From contig NZ_FNFF01000013.1 in assembly GCF_900100315.1 (NCBI RefSeq), positions 164,875 to 228,874 on the forward strand: 64,000 nt of DNA, read 5' to 3'. A program made the translations under genes and the position numbers. Under the pieces are notes generated by a model. The model did no database searches. It saw only the letters and a program-made list of their open reading frames with translations, and was not told the origin of the DNA. This document shows positions 39,648-47,784 of the stretch, piece after piece. Origin of the DNA: Streptomyces indicus (GTDB lineage: Bacteria > Actinomycetota > Actinomycetes > Streptomycetales > Streptomycetaceae). Within the stretch, counting starts at the first letter, position 1, and every line of letters starts with the position of its first letter.

Positions 39648-40883
39648 ATGAGCGCAACCACGGGCAACAAGGCAGTCGCGTATCTCAAGCCGGGAGCGGT
39701 GGAAGTCCGCACCATCGACTACCCGACGCTGGAGCTCCAGGACGGACCGGGGGTGGCGCGCGAGAACATCGGCCGCAGGTGCCGGCACGGCGTCATCCTC
39801 AAGGTCCTCGCCACCAACATCTGCGGCAGCGACCAGCACATGGTCCGCGGCCGTACCACCGCGCCCGAGGGGCTGGTGCTCGGGCACGAGATCACCGGAG
39901 AGGTCATCGAGCGCGGCCCCGACGTCGAGACCCTCCAGGACGGCGACATCGTCTCGGTGCCGTTCAACATCGCCTGCGGCCGCTGCCGCAACTGCAAGGA
40001 GCGCAAGACCGGCATCTGTCTCAACGTCAACCCGGCACGCCCCGGAGCGGCTTATGGCTATGTCGACATGGGCGGCTGGGTCGGCGGCCAGGCCGAGTAC
40101 GTCATGGTCCCGTACGCGGACTTCAACCTCCTGAAGTTCCCCGACCGCGACCAGGCGCGCGAGAAGCTGCTCGACCTGACCATGCTCTCGGACATCTTCC
40201 CGACCGGCTTCCACGGTGCGGTGACCGCGGGGACGAAGGTCGGTTCGACGGTGTACGTCGCCGGGGCCGGGCCCGTGGGGCTCGCGGCGGCGGCCTCCGC
40301 GCAGCTGCTCGGCGCGGCCGTCGTGATCGTCGGCGACCTCAACGCCGAACGGCTCGCCCAGGCAAGGAGTTTCGGCTGCGAGACGGTCGACCTCACGCGC
40401 GGCGAGGTGGGCGAGCAGATCGCCCAGATCCTCGGCGAACCCGAGGTGGACGCCGCGGTCGACGCGGTCGGCTTCGAGGCGCGGGCGCACGGCCCCGACG
40501 CACCCGAGGCGCCGGCCACCGTGCTCAACTCCCTGATGGGCATGGTCCGTGCGGGCGGTGCGCTCGGGATCCCCGGTCTGTACGTGACCGACGACCCGGG
40601 CGGCATCGACGAGGACGCGCGCAGCGGCACGCTCAAGGTGCGGCTCGGTCTCGGCTGGGCGAAGAGCCACCGGTTCACCACCGGTCAGTGCCCCGTGATG
40701 AAGTACCACCACGGGCTGATGCGGGCGATCCTGCACGAGAAGGTGCACATCGCGAAGGCGGTCAACGCCACCGTGATCGGGATCGAGGACGCCCCGCGCG
40801 GCTACGCCGAGTTCGACCAGGGCGCCAGCCGCAAGTACGTACTGAATCCGCACGGGGCGCTGGACGGCGTACGCCCCGTCTGA
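39648..40883 (+). CDS. fdhA: Glutathione-independent formaldehyde dehydrogenase, zinc-type
   Basis: Medium-chain dehydrogenase of 411 aa that oxidises formaldehyde without a thiol cofactor; NAD stays tightly bound in characterised members. Catalytic zinc ligands are in TNICGSDQHMVRGRT and LGHEITGEV. The structural zinc Cys cluster is CGRCRNCKERKTGIC. The Rossmann motif is VAGAGPVGLAAA. The family-typical HKRF-like C-terminal substrate region (AKSHRFTTGQCPVMKYHH) is present. The ATG at 39648 is used; the open frame upstream overlaps a repeat. Confidence 0.92.
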   Translation: MSATTGNKAVAYLKPGAVEVRTIDYPTLELQDGPGVARENIGRRCRHGVILKVLATNICGSDQHMVRGRTTAPEGLVLGHEITGEVIERGPDVETLQDGDIVSVPFNIACGRCRNCKERKTGICLNVNPARPGAAYGYVDMGGWVGGQAEYVMVPYADFNLLKFPDRDQAREKLLDLTMLSDIFPTGFHGAVTAGTKVGSTVYVAGAGPVGLAAAASAQLLGAAVVIVGDLNAERLAQARSFGCETVDLTRGEVGEQIAQILGEPEVDAAVDAVGFEARAHGPDAPEAPATVLNSLMGMVRAGGALGIPGLYVTDDPGGIDEDARSGTLKVRLGLGWAKSHRFTTGQCPVMKYHHGLMRAILHEKVHIAKAVNATVIGIEDAPRGYAEFDQGASRKYVLNPHGALDGVRPV

Positions 40884-40904
40884 CCCCTGCCCCGACGGCC
40901 GCGT

Positions 40905-40935
40905 GTGCCCGCGTACCGGACAGGTGCGCGGGCAC
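40905..40935 (+). terminator. Terminator after fdhA
   Basis: Perfect 9-bp stem GTGCCCGCG / CGCGGGCAC, 13-nt loop, 21 nt past the stop. Confidence 0.6.
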
Positions 40936-41114
40936 TCGCATGCCGACGGCGCGGTGCCGTCGCCGGACCTGCCCTTCGGGGCTGCGGTGCGGGGCCGTCG
41001 CGTGAGGGGCGGTTCGACGCCGTGGGTGAGAGGCGTTGGGCGCCGTCGCGCGAAGGGCGGTTTGGCGCTTCGCCCGGCCCGCCAAGGATGAAGGGGACAC
41101 GACGGGAGTACCCG

Positions 41115-42032
41115 ATGAGGGGAGACATGCGCGTGCTGGTGGTTTCCGCCGAGGTGAGGGATGCGATCGCGGGGCGGCGCCCGGTCGTCGCCCTCGAGTC
41201 CACGATCATCGCGCACGGGCTGCCCCGTCCGCGCAATCTCGAAGTCGCCCTGGAATTCGAGCAGTCGGTACGCGAGGAGGGCGCCGTTCCGGCCACGATC
41301 GCCGTCGTGGACGGGCAGGCGCGGATCGGTCTGGACAAGCAGCAGCTGGAGCGGATCGCCACCGGTGAGGGCGTATGCAAACTCGGGCAGCGCGACCTGC
41401 CGCTCGCCCTGGCGACCGGGGCGACCGGCGCGACCACCGTGTCCGGCACGGCCTTTCTCGCCGCGCGCGCCGGCATCCGCATCTTCGCCACGGGCGGGCT
41501 CGGCGGCGTGCACCGGCAGTGGACCGCCACCCAGGACGAGTCGGCCGACCTCGGCCTCCTCGCCCGCACCCGGATCGCAGTCGTATGCGCCGGCGTGAAG
41601 TCCATCCTGGACGTACCGGCGACACTGCAACGCCTGGAGACGCTGGGTATCGCCGTCGCGGGCTACCGCACGGAACGTTTCCCCGGCTTCTACGTGGCCG
41701 ATTCGGGGCAACCCGTGGGCTGGTCCCTGCACTCCCCCGCCGATGTCGCCGCCGTGCTGCACGCGCAGGACGAACTGGGCGGCCCCGACGCCGCGTTGAT
41801 CGTCGCGAACCCGGTCCCGGTCGCCGACCAGCTCGACCCCGCTCTCCACGCGCAGGTGCTCGACGAAGCGCTGCGGGCGTGCGACGAGGAGGGCGTGACG
41901 GGCCAGGCCGTCACCCCCTTCCTCCTCGACTTCCTGGTCCGGCGCACCAAGGGGGCCTCCCTGCGCGCCAATCTGGCGGCGGTACGGGGCAACGTGCGGC
42001 TCGCGGCGCGGATCGCGTCGGCGTGGGCGTGA
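41115..42032 (+). CDS. psuG: Pseudouridine-5'-phosphate glycosidase
   Basis: Mn2+-dependent enzyme of 305 aa that splits pseudouridine 5'-phosphate into uracil and ribose 5-phosphate (reverse C-nucleosidase), in RNA-base salvage. The IndA/PsuG signature VALESTIIAHGLPRP, the metal/phosphate region TGGLGGVHR and the C-terminal NPVPVADQLDP are present. The ATG at 41115 has GGGAG at 6 nt; a second ATG four codons later is possible. Its stop overlaps the next gene's GTG (GTGA), so glycosidase and kinase are coupled. Confidence 0.93.
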   Translation: MRGDMRVLVVSAEVRDAIAGRRPVVALESTIIAHGLPRPRNLEVALEFEQSVREEGAVPATIAVVDGQARIGLDKQQLERIATGEGVCKLGQRDLPLALATGATGATTVSGTAFLAARAGIRIFATGGLGGVHRQWTATQDESADLGLLARTRIAVVCAGVKSILDVPATLQRLETLGIAVAGYRTERFPGFYVADSGQPVGWSLHSPADVAAVLHAQDELGGPDAALIVANPVPVADQLDPALHAQVLDEALRACDEEGVTGQAVTPFLLDFLVRRTKGASLRANLAAVRGNVRLAARIASAWA

Positions 42033-43156
42033 AGGCGGAGGCTTCTCCGGGCGCACATCAGGGGGTGATGGCGGGCGCGGAAGCGGTCGGGACGGCGGGC
42101 GCGGAGCCGGCCGGGAAGGCAGACGCGGAACCGGCCGGGAAAGCGGGCACAGAGCAGGTCGGGATAGCAGCCGCGGAATCGGCCCGGAAGGCGGGCGCGG
42201 ACCCGGCCGGGATGGCACACGCGGAACCGGCCCGGCAGGCAGGCACGGACCCCGTTGCGAAGACGCCAGCCGGCGCGCTGCTCGTCCTCGGCGATGTCGT
42301 GACCGACGTGGTGGCGCGCCACCGCACAGCCCTCCAGACCGGCACCGACACCGCGGCGGACATCCGCCTCGCCCCGGGCGGCGCGGGGGCCAATGTGGCC
42401 TGCTGGGCCGCCGCTTGGGGCTGCGCGGACGTCCGGCTCGCGGGACGGGTCGGCGCGGACGCCGTGCAGTGGCACCGCCAACAACTGGCCGCCGCAGGGG
42501 TACGGGCGCATCTCATCGTCGACGAGGAGGCCCCGACGGGCACGGTGATCTGCCTGGTCGACGGGGCCTCGGGGGCGGAACGGTCGTTTCTCACGGACAG
42601 CGGTGCGGTCCTGCGGCTGCGACCCGACGACCTCACCTCCGCACTGTTCGACGGGATCGCCCATCTCCATGTCTCGGGCTACCTCTTCTTCGGACCCGTG
42701 AGCCGGACCGCGGCGGTTGCCGCGCTGCGGAGGGCGCGGACGCGCGGTGTGACCGTGAGCGTGGATCCGGCGTCGGCGGGCTTCCTGAAGGAGACGGGGA
42801 CCGAGCGGTTCCTGGACGCGACGGCGGGCGTGGACGTCCTGCTGCCCAGCCGCGACGAAGCCCTGCTCCTGAGCGGACTCCCGGAACTCACGTCTGCGGC
42901 AGCACAGTTGAGCAGGCGCTATCCCCTGGTCGTGGCCAAGCAGGGCGCACAGGGCGCGGTGGTGTGCCGGGCGGGTGCGGTGCTCGGTGCCGTGCCCGCG
43001 GCCGAGGCGTCGGTGGTGGACACGACCGGGGCGGGCGACGCGTTCACCGGCGCCTTCCTCGCGGCGCGGCTGTCCGGCGCGGACCCGCTGGAGGCGGCTG
43101 CCGAGGGGTGCCGCGCCGGAGCGCTGGCCGTCGGGCGGGTGGGCGGACGGCCGTGA
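42029..43156 (+). CDS. psuK: PfkB-family carbohydrate kinase, probable pseudouridine kinase
   Basis: Ribokinase-fold kinase. The domain starts near residue 85 (GALLVLGDVVTDVVARH), with substrate motif PGGAGANVACWAAAWG and ATP/anion-hole signature DTTGAGDAFTGAFLAA near the end. Coupling to psuG supports pseudouridine as substrate. The odd feature is the N-terminus: about 64 residues encoded by eight tandem 24-bp units (AGAEPAGK-like octapeptides) with no counterpart in the family. The start is therefore uncertain. GTG 42029 overlaps the psuG stop and gives 375 aa; ATG 42068 is the other option; both include the repeats. Confidence 0.85.
   Translation: MKAEASPGAHQGVMAGAEAVGTAGAEPAGKADAEPAGKAGTEQVGIAAAESARKAGADPAGMAHAEPARQAGTDPVAKTPAGALLVLGDVVTDVVARHRTALQTGTDTAADIRLAPGGAGANVACWAAAWGCADVRLAGRVGADAVQWHRQQLAAAGVRAHLIVDEEAPTGTVICLVDGASGAERSFLTDSGAVLRLRPDDLTSALFDGIAHLHVSGYLFFGPVSRTAAVAALRRARTRGVTVSVDPASAGFLKETGTERFLDATAGVDVLLPSRDEALLLSGLPELTSAAAQLSRRYPLVVAKQGAQGAVVCRAGAVLGAVPAAEASVVDTTGAGDAFTGAFLAARLSGADPLEAAAEGCRAGALAVGRVGGRP
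42071..42262. repeat. 24-bp x 8 coding tandem repeat in psuK
   Basis: Eight consecutive units of exactly 24 bp (consensus GCGGGCGCGGAACCGGCCGG+GAAG), each encoding an octapeptide like A-G-A-E-P-A-G-K. Units differ at 2-8 positions and keep the reading frame throughout. Confidence 0.95.
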
Positions 43157-43172
43157 CGCGCGCGCCGGGTGC

Positions 43173-43220
43173 GGTGTGTACGGGGAACGGTGCGCACAGG
43201 GAGTTGTGCGTACAGGGAGC
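43173..43220. repeat. 16-bp x 3 repeat after psuK
   Basis: Three units of GTGYRYACRGGGA type directly behind the psuK stop, in the spacer before the convergent methyltransferase gene. Confidence 0.65.
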
Positions 43221-43301
43221 AGTGCCGACGAGCGGCGGGCAAGGGCGCCCGGGCGCGGGGCGGGCCCCCACGCCCGGCAGGCCCGAAGCACCCGGACTGC
43301 C

Positions 43302-44096
43302 TCAGCCCTTACGCCCCCACGCCGAGATCATCGGCGAAGTCGCCAGGTCCATGGAGCCGCCCTCGACATTGGCCAGATGCCGTTCGATCTCGGCGTCGGT
43401 GGCGTATCCGGCCGCCACCAGCCTCTCGCGCACCTGCCGCACCGTAGCGAGTTCGAGCGCGGTGCAGGCCGGTGAGGACACCGGGAAGTAGGCGTCCGCC
43501 TCGACCTGCGCGAGTCCTGCCTCGCGCAGCAGCCGGGGCAGCCTGCGGCCGTACGTGAGGTCGGCGCCGCGTTCGGCGAGCAGCGCGCGGAAGCCGTGCC
43601 GCAGCCGGTTCGCCAACTGCTGGTCGGGGCCGTGCTCGTCGGGGCAGATCAGGGGCTGCAGCGCCGGGTCCGCGTCCTCGACGAGCAGCCTGCCGCCCGG
43701 GCGCAGCGCCCGGATCATGGCACGCAACGCACGCTCACGGTCCGGCACATGGACCAGGACGAGGCGGGCGTGCACCAGGTCGAATCCTTCGCCCGGCGGC
43801 TCCTCGGCGCCCACGTCGTGCCGGACCACCTCGACGGGCGGGCGCGCGGCCCCGGCCGCCCAGGAGGTGTCGATGTCGGTGGCGAGCACCCGGCCGGTGG
43901 GACCGACCTTCTTGGCCAGCCAGGCGATCACGGAGGTTCCGCCGGCGCCGACTTCCCACACGCGCCAGCCAGGGCCGACGCCCAGCCGTTCGAAGTGCCG
44001 GAAGGTGGAGGGGTCGAAGAGCGCGGCGAGCGCATCGAAGCGCTGGCCGGCCTCGGCCTGGCGGTTGTCGAGGAGGTAGCCGTCGGTTCGCGTCAT
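43302..44096 (-). CDS. SAM-dependent class I methyltransferase
   Basis: Cytosolic methyltransferase of 264 aa. Motif I is VWEVGAGGTSVIAWLA, the acidic residue is in VLATDIDTSW, and motif IV/V follow (FDLVHARLVLVHVPD, LRPGGRLLVED). The substrate is unknown; similar stand-alone enzymes methylate small molecules. The start is placed at ATG 44096 (MTRTDGYLL); another ATG four codons upstream is possible. Confidence 0.85.
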   Translation of the reverse strand: MTRTDGYLLDNRQAEAGQRFDALAALFDPSTFRHFERLGVGPGWRVWEVGAGGTSVIAWLAKKVGPTGRVLATDIDTSWAAGAARPPVEVVRHDVGAEEPPGEGFDLVHARLVLVHVPDRERALRAMIRALRPGGRLLVEDADPALQPLICPDEHGPDQQLANRLRHGFRALLAERGADLTYGRRLPRLLREAGLAQVEADAYFPVSSPACTALELATVRQVRERLVAAGYATDAEIERHLANVEGGSMDLATSPMISAWGRKG

Positions 44097-44259
44097 GCGG
44101 CCGATCATCCCAGTTGTGCCGTTCTGGGGGTGTTCATGCACGAGCTGTGGACAGGCGTGTTCGTCCGCGGCCGGCTCCGGCGTGTGCATCTCGGGAAAGC
44201 CGCCGCCGGAAAGTCTCCGGCAAGTGGAACCTCGATGGGCCGAGCGGTGTACCCGATAC

Positions 44260-44940
44260 ATGAACGAGATTCGCGAGCATCGCCCTTCACGCCGCGGCCG
44301 GCCCGATCCTTCACGCCGCGGCCGGCCCGATCTCCGGCGTGACTCACTCATGTGGGCCCTGGTCGCGCTGCTGTGCGCCCTGGTGGCGTCCGGCTGCTCC
44401 GACTCCTCCGGCCCCTCCGGCCCCTCATCGCCTTCGCCGTCAGCGTCGCCGTCAGCGAAGGGCGGTACGGCCGGGAGTGAGGGAAAGAAGGCCGTGGCCC
44501 GGACGATCGAGGGCGGTTGCGGCGATACGGAGATACGGATGGGGGCACCACCGGACTGGAATGCACGGCCCGCCGGCTTCTCGGGCGGGACCGCCGACAT
44601 GCCCTACGTCGTCGGGGACCGCGACCAGATCATGGGCTTCCTGTGGGAGCACCCCATGACACCGAAGGCCGCCGCCCTGAAGAACGGGGGCGACGGCAAC
44701 AAGGTGCTCTGGTTCGTACGCTCCGCACGCGAGGGCAAGCCGCTGACGATACGGGCAAACCCGCACGGTGCGCAGCGACCGGTGCTCGACCTGTCCTTCC
44801 CGGCGAACTCCGGGCCGGGCGAGATATACCCCTCGGACATAGGCGTACCTCGTCCCGGCTGCTGGACGTTCGAGCTGTCCTGGGGAGCTCACCGGGACGA
44901 GGTGGACCTCAACTTCATCGCAGAGAAGGGGACTTCCTGA
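44260..44940 (+). CDS. Putative secreted lipoprotein, function unknown
   Basis: Protein of about 226 aa. The hydrophobic segment LMWALVALLCALVASGC ends in a lipobox (VASGC), followed by a Ser/Pro-rich spacer and a ~150-residue beta-rich domain with two Cys (GGCGDTEIR, PGCWTFELSW). I recognise no family. From the ATG at 44260 the n-region is long and basic and includes two copies of RRGRPD encoded by a 24-bp direct repeat. From ATG 44350 it would lack basic residues, so the upstream start is preferred with reserve. Confidence 0.6.
   Translation: MNEIREHRPSRRGRPDPSRRGRPDLRRDSLMWALVALLCALVASGCSDSSGPSGPSSPSPSASPSAKGGTAGSEGKKAVARTIEGGCGDTEIRMGAPPDWNARPAGFSGGTADMPYVVGDRDQIMGFLWEHPMTPKAAALKNGGDGNKVLWFVRSAREGKPLTIRANPHGAQRPVLDLSFPANSGPGEIYPSDIGVPRPGCWTFELSWGAHRDEVDLNFIAEKGTS
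44284..44331. repeat. 24-bp perfect direct repeat
   Basis: Two identical adjacent 24-bp copies (44284-44307 and 44308-44331, starting CCTTCACGCCGCGG) in or just before the lipoprotein N-terminus. Confidence 0.9.
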
Positions 44941-44980
44941 AGCGGCACCGACAGGCGGGCCGCCGGGGCGCAGGCCTGCC

Positions 44981-45400
44981 TCAGCTCTTGGCGTAGACGC
45001 TCTCCGCCCAGGAGGCGATCTGCTCCTCCGACAGGTGCTGGGCGAGGTCCGCCTCGCTGATCATGCCGACGAGGCGCTTGTTGTCGATCACGGGCAGTCG
45101 GCGGATCTGGTGGTCCTTCATCTCGGCGAGGACCTCGGACACGTCGGCGGTGGCCTCGACCCAGCGCGGGGTGCCCTTGGCCATGTCGCCGGCGGTGACC
45201 TTCGAGGGGTCGTGCCCCATGGCGACACAGCCCACGACGATGTCACGGTCCGTGAGGATGCCGCAGAGGCGTTCGTTCTCGTCACTGATCGGCAGGGCGC
45301 CGACGTTGAGGGTGCGCATGAGCTGCGCGGCCCGGTCCAGGGTTTCGTGGGCGGGGATCCACTGGGCCCCGGGGTGCATGATGTCTCCGGCGGTGGTCAT
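44981..45400 (-). CDS. CBS-domain pair protein
   Basis: Stand-alone tandem CBS protein of 139 aa: first motif VGALPISDENERLCGILTD-R-D, second IRRLPVIDNKRLVGMISEAD. It probably senses adenine nucleotides and regulates a partner; no partner domain is attached. The start at 45400 (MTTAGDIMHPG) has GGGAGG at 5-6 nt; the open frame upstream is Arg-rich non-coding sequence. Confidence 0.9.
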   Translation of the reverse strand: MTTAGDIMHPGAQWIPAHETLDRAAQLMRTLNVGALPISDENERLCGILTDRDIVVGCVAMGHDPSKVTAGDMAKGTPRWVEATADVSEVLAEMKDHQIRRLPVIDNKRLVGMISEADLAQHLSEEQIASWAESVYAKS

Positions 45401-45523
45401 GGGATACCTCCCGTTTTCCGGCCGACCGGCGCGGCACGGGCGGCGCCGCTGGAACCGGCGGGACTCATTCTCGTCCCGCACCCGGAGGCCCGCACCTGCG
45501 GAGCGATCCGCGGTCACCGTGCG

Positions 45524-46165
45524 TCACCCGTTCCAGGCAGGGTGGCGGGGGTCGTCGGCGCGGATGAGGAGGTCCGCCGTCTCCCCGGGCGTCACCTCCT
45601 GCTCGTAGCGCTCGAACGCCGGCAGGGTCCACTGCTGGTCCTCGGGGGTGCGGCGGCGCAGCGAGCCAGGGCCGAGGCGGATGTGGACGGACAGATCGAA
45701 GGGGAACCAGCGGCCGAGCAGCAGCGGGCCATGCAGCAACAGCACGCCACCGGAAGGGAGTTCGACGGGAGCGCTGCGGGTGGCCCGGTCGGTGACCGGG
45801 TCCCAGAGATCGGGCAGCACCCGCCCGGAGCCGCCGGGCTCCAGCGGGCCGAAGACCTCACGCCACAGGGCGCCGGTGTCGAACCAGCCCTCCGCATAGG
45901 AATCGGGGTCCTGATGACCATGCTCATAACGCAGTGACGCCGGGCGCAGAAAGCCCTCGGCGGCGACCACCAGCGGGGTGCGGCCGCGCACGCGCAGCTC
46001 CTGCGCGAGGCCCTCGGCCAGCTCGCCGGTGCCCGCCGCCGGTGCCCCGTCCAGGCCGATGCGCAGCCGCTCGCCGCCGTCCTGCGCCTTCAGGGCCAGG
46101 ACGCGGTCGGCGAGCGCGGCGGTCAGGCGGTCCCAGGAGATCGGTTGGAGTTGCACGCAGGCCAT
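45524..46165 (-). CDS. Uridine-kinase-like protein with degenerate P-loop
   Basis: P-loop NTPase-fold protein of 213 aa related to uridine/panthothenate kinases: IGLDGAPAAGTGELAEGLAQ takes the place of Walker A, but the essential GK[S/T] is GTG, lacking Lys. Later segments (SLRYEHGHQDPDSYAEGWFD, VLLLHGPLLLGRWFPFDLSVH) match the family. It may bind without hydrolysing NTP or use an altered site. It is divergent from the DUF1772 gene. Confidence 0.75.
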   Translation of the reverse strand: MACVQLQPISWDRLTAALADRVLALKAQDGGERLRIGLDGAPAAGTGELAEGLAQELRVRGRTPLVVAAEGFLRPASLRYEHGHQDPDSYAEGWFDTGALWREVFGPLEPGGSGRVLPDLWDPVTDRATRSAPVELPSGGVLLLHGPLLLGRWFPFDLSVHIRLGPGSLRRRTPEDQQWTLPAFERYEQEVTPGETADLLIRADDPRHPAWNG

Positions 46166-46345
46166 GATGCCGGGCGGCGAGACGCTCGCGTATGCGGGTG
46201 CGCGCCTGGTCGATGGTCCGGGCGCCGGGCCTGGATTTCACTTGTGGTGGCACCGGTGGACGTGCAGGATCTGGCGCGGTCCCCGCCCGACGGCGGCCGT
46301 TCCCGGCCGGTGCGTCCAACACCCTTCCCTCTTCCAGGAGTTGCC

Positions 46346-46828
46346 ATGATCGACGGAACGCTTTTCGCGCTGACTTTGGTGACGGCGCTCGGCTGCGGCC
46401 TGATAGCCGGGGTGTTCTTCGCCTTCTCCACGTCGGTGATGAGGACGTTGGGAGCGCTGCCCTGGAAGCAGGGGCTGACCGCGATGCAGAAGCTCAACGT
46501 GCTGATCATCAACCCGGTGTTCCTGGGGGTCTTCGTGGGTACGGCGCTGCTGAGTGCCGTGGTCGCCGTGATGACCTTCGTGAGCTGGCCGGACGAGGGG
46601 GCGTGGGAGCTGCTGATCGGTTGTCTGCTGTATCTGGCCGGGTGCTTCGGCGTGACGATGGTGGCGAACGTGCCGCGCAACGACGCCCTGGACAAGCTCG
46701 ACCCGGAGGCACCGGAGAGCGCCGAGCAGTGGAAGACCTACGTCAGGGAGTGGACGGCCTGGAACCACGTCCGCGGGGGCGCGGCGCTCGCGGCCTGCGC
46801 GGCGCTGGTGCTGGCGCTCGCCGCCTGA
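46346..46828 (+). CDS. DUF1772 / anthrone-oxygenase-like membrane protein
   Basis: Protein of 160 aa with four transmembrane helices (ALTLVTALGCGLIAGVFFAF and others) and the DUF1772 signature MQKLNVLIINPVFLG plus NVPRNDALD. Some relatives take part in polyketide oxygenation, but most are uncharacterised, and no polyketide genes are near. The ATG at 46346 follows CAGGAG at 7 nt. Confidence 0.87.
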   Translation: MIDGTLFALTLVTALGCGLIAGVFFAFSTSVMRTLGALPWKQGLTAMQKLNVLIINPVFLGVFVGTALLSAVVAVMTFVSWPDEGAWELLIGCLLYLAGCFGVTMVANVPRNDALDKLDPEAPESAEQWKTYVREWTAWNHVRGGAALAACAALVLALAA

Positions 46829-46854
46829 GCAGAAGGGCAGAAGGGGGTGGGCGG

Positions 46855-47676
46855 ATGGCGCGTGCGCGGTCGGGTGCGCGGGGAACGGGGGTCGGTGCGC
46901 CGGGAACGGGGGTCGGTGCGCCGGGAGAGAGGTCAGGTGGGCCGGGAGCGGGGTCGGGTGGGTCGGGTGGGCCGGAGGCCGGCGTCCGGCGGCGGACTCC
47001 CCTGACGGGTGGCGGTCCGGTGGCCGTGGAGCCGCGGGGGCGCCGGCATTGCGCGGAGTGCCGGACCGGTCCGCTCGCATTGCTCGTCATGGCGGACGGT
47101 GCACCGCACTGCCTGGACTGCGCGGACCTCGGGCATCTGGTGTATCTGCCGCGCGGCGACACCGCGCTCACCAGGCGGGCGCGCGAGGGCAGTTCGCTGT
47201 CCGTGGTCGTGGTGCGGCGCAACGCCAGGCGCAGGCGGTACGAGCGTCAGGGCGTCCTCGTCGAGGAGGCCGCGCTCGCCCTGGCCGAGCAGCGCTGCCT
47301 CGCCGACGCCGAAGCGCGGGCCCGCCGCCGGGCGCGGGACGCGGTGCGCCGGGCGGAGCAGGATGTGCGGTTCACTGCGGCGTTCGCCGAGGAGCTGAGG
47401 CGGCTGTTCCCGGGATGTCCCGAGGACCGAGCGCGTGCGGTCGCCGAGCACGCCTCGGTGCGGGGCAGCGGGCGGGTCGGCCGCAGCGCGGCGGGCCGGG
47501 CGCTGGATCCGGGGGCGGTCACGGCCGCGTTGCGGGCGGCGGTGCGTCATGTCGACACCGAGTACGACGCGTTGCTGATGTCGGGCGTCCCACGCGCGGA
47601 GGCGCGGCGCCGGGTGTCGCCGACGGTGGAGGTCCGCCTCGACTCCTGGCGCCGTACGCAGGACACGGCACCCTGA
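46855..47676 (+). CDS. DUF2293-domain protein
   Basis: Protein of 273 aa. The Gly/Ala/Arg-rich first 55 residues include a repeated heptapeptide (GTGVGAP twice, encoded by a 21-bp direct repeat). Then comes a zinc-ribbon-like CAEC...CLDC pair. The C-terminal DUF2293 domain reads LRRLFPGCPEDRARAVAEHA and VRGSGRVGRSAAGRALDP. Function unknown; the Cys pairs and basic helices suggest nucleic-acid contact (inference). AGGGGG lies 7 nt before ATG 46855. Confidence 0.85.
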   Translation: MARARSGARGTGVGAPGTGVGAPGERSGGPGAGSGGSGGPEAGVRRRTPLTGGGPVAVEPRGRRHCAECRTGPLALLVMADGAPHCLDCADLGHLVYLPRGDTALTRRAREGSSLSVVVVRRNARRRRYERQGVLVEEAALALAEQRCLADAEARARRRARDAVRRAEQDVRFTAAFAEELRRLFPGCPEDRARAVAEHASVRGSGRVGRSAAGRALDPGAVTAALRAAVRHVDTEYDALLMSGVPRAEARRRVSPTVEVRLDSWRRTQDTAP

Positions 47677-47740
47677 CCGCGAACGACCCACCAGGCCCGG
47701 CCCTTGCGCTCCCAGCCTTCCGCCCCCGCCCCCTTCGGCT

Positions 47741-47784
47741 GCTCAGCCCAGAACCCGTACCGGCTCAGCCCAGAACCCGTACCG
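47741..47784. repeat. 22-bp perfect tandem duplication across a stop codon
   Basis: Two identical adjacent 22-bp copies (47741-47762 and 47763-47784). The second contains the stop and last six codons of the D-2-hydroxyacid dehydrogenase gene; the first is the redundant downstream copy. Confidence 0.95.

Noticed and set aside
44945..44990. CTGTCGGTG on the minus strand near the CBS gene end
   Set aside because: No -10 at the right distance, and it lies downstream of the gene it would have to serve.
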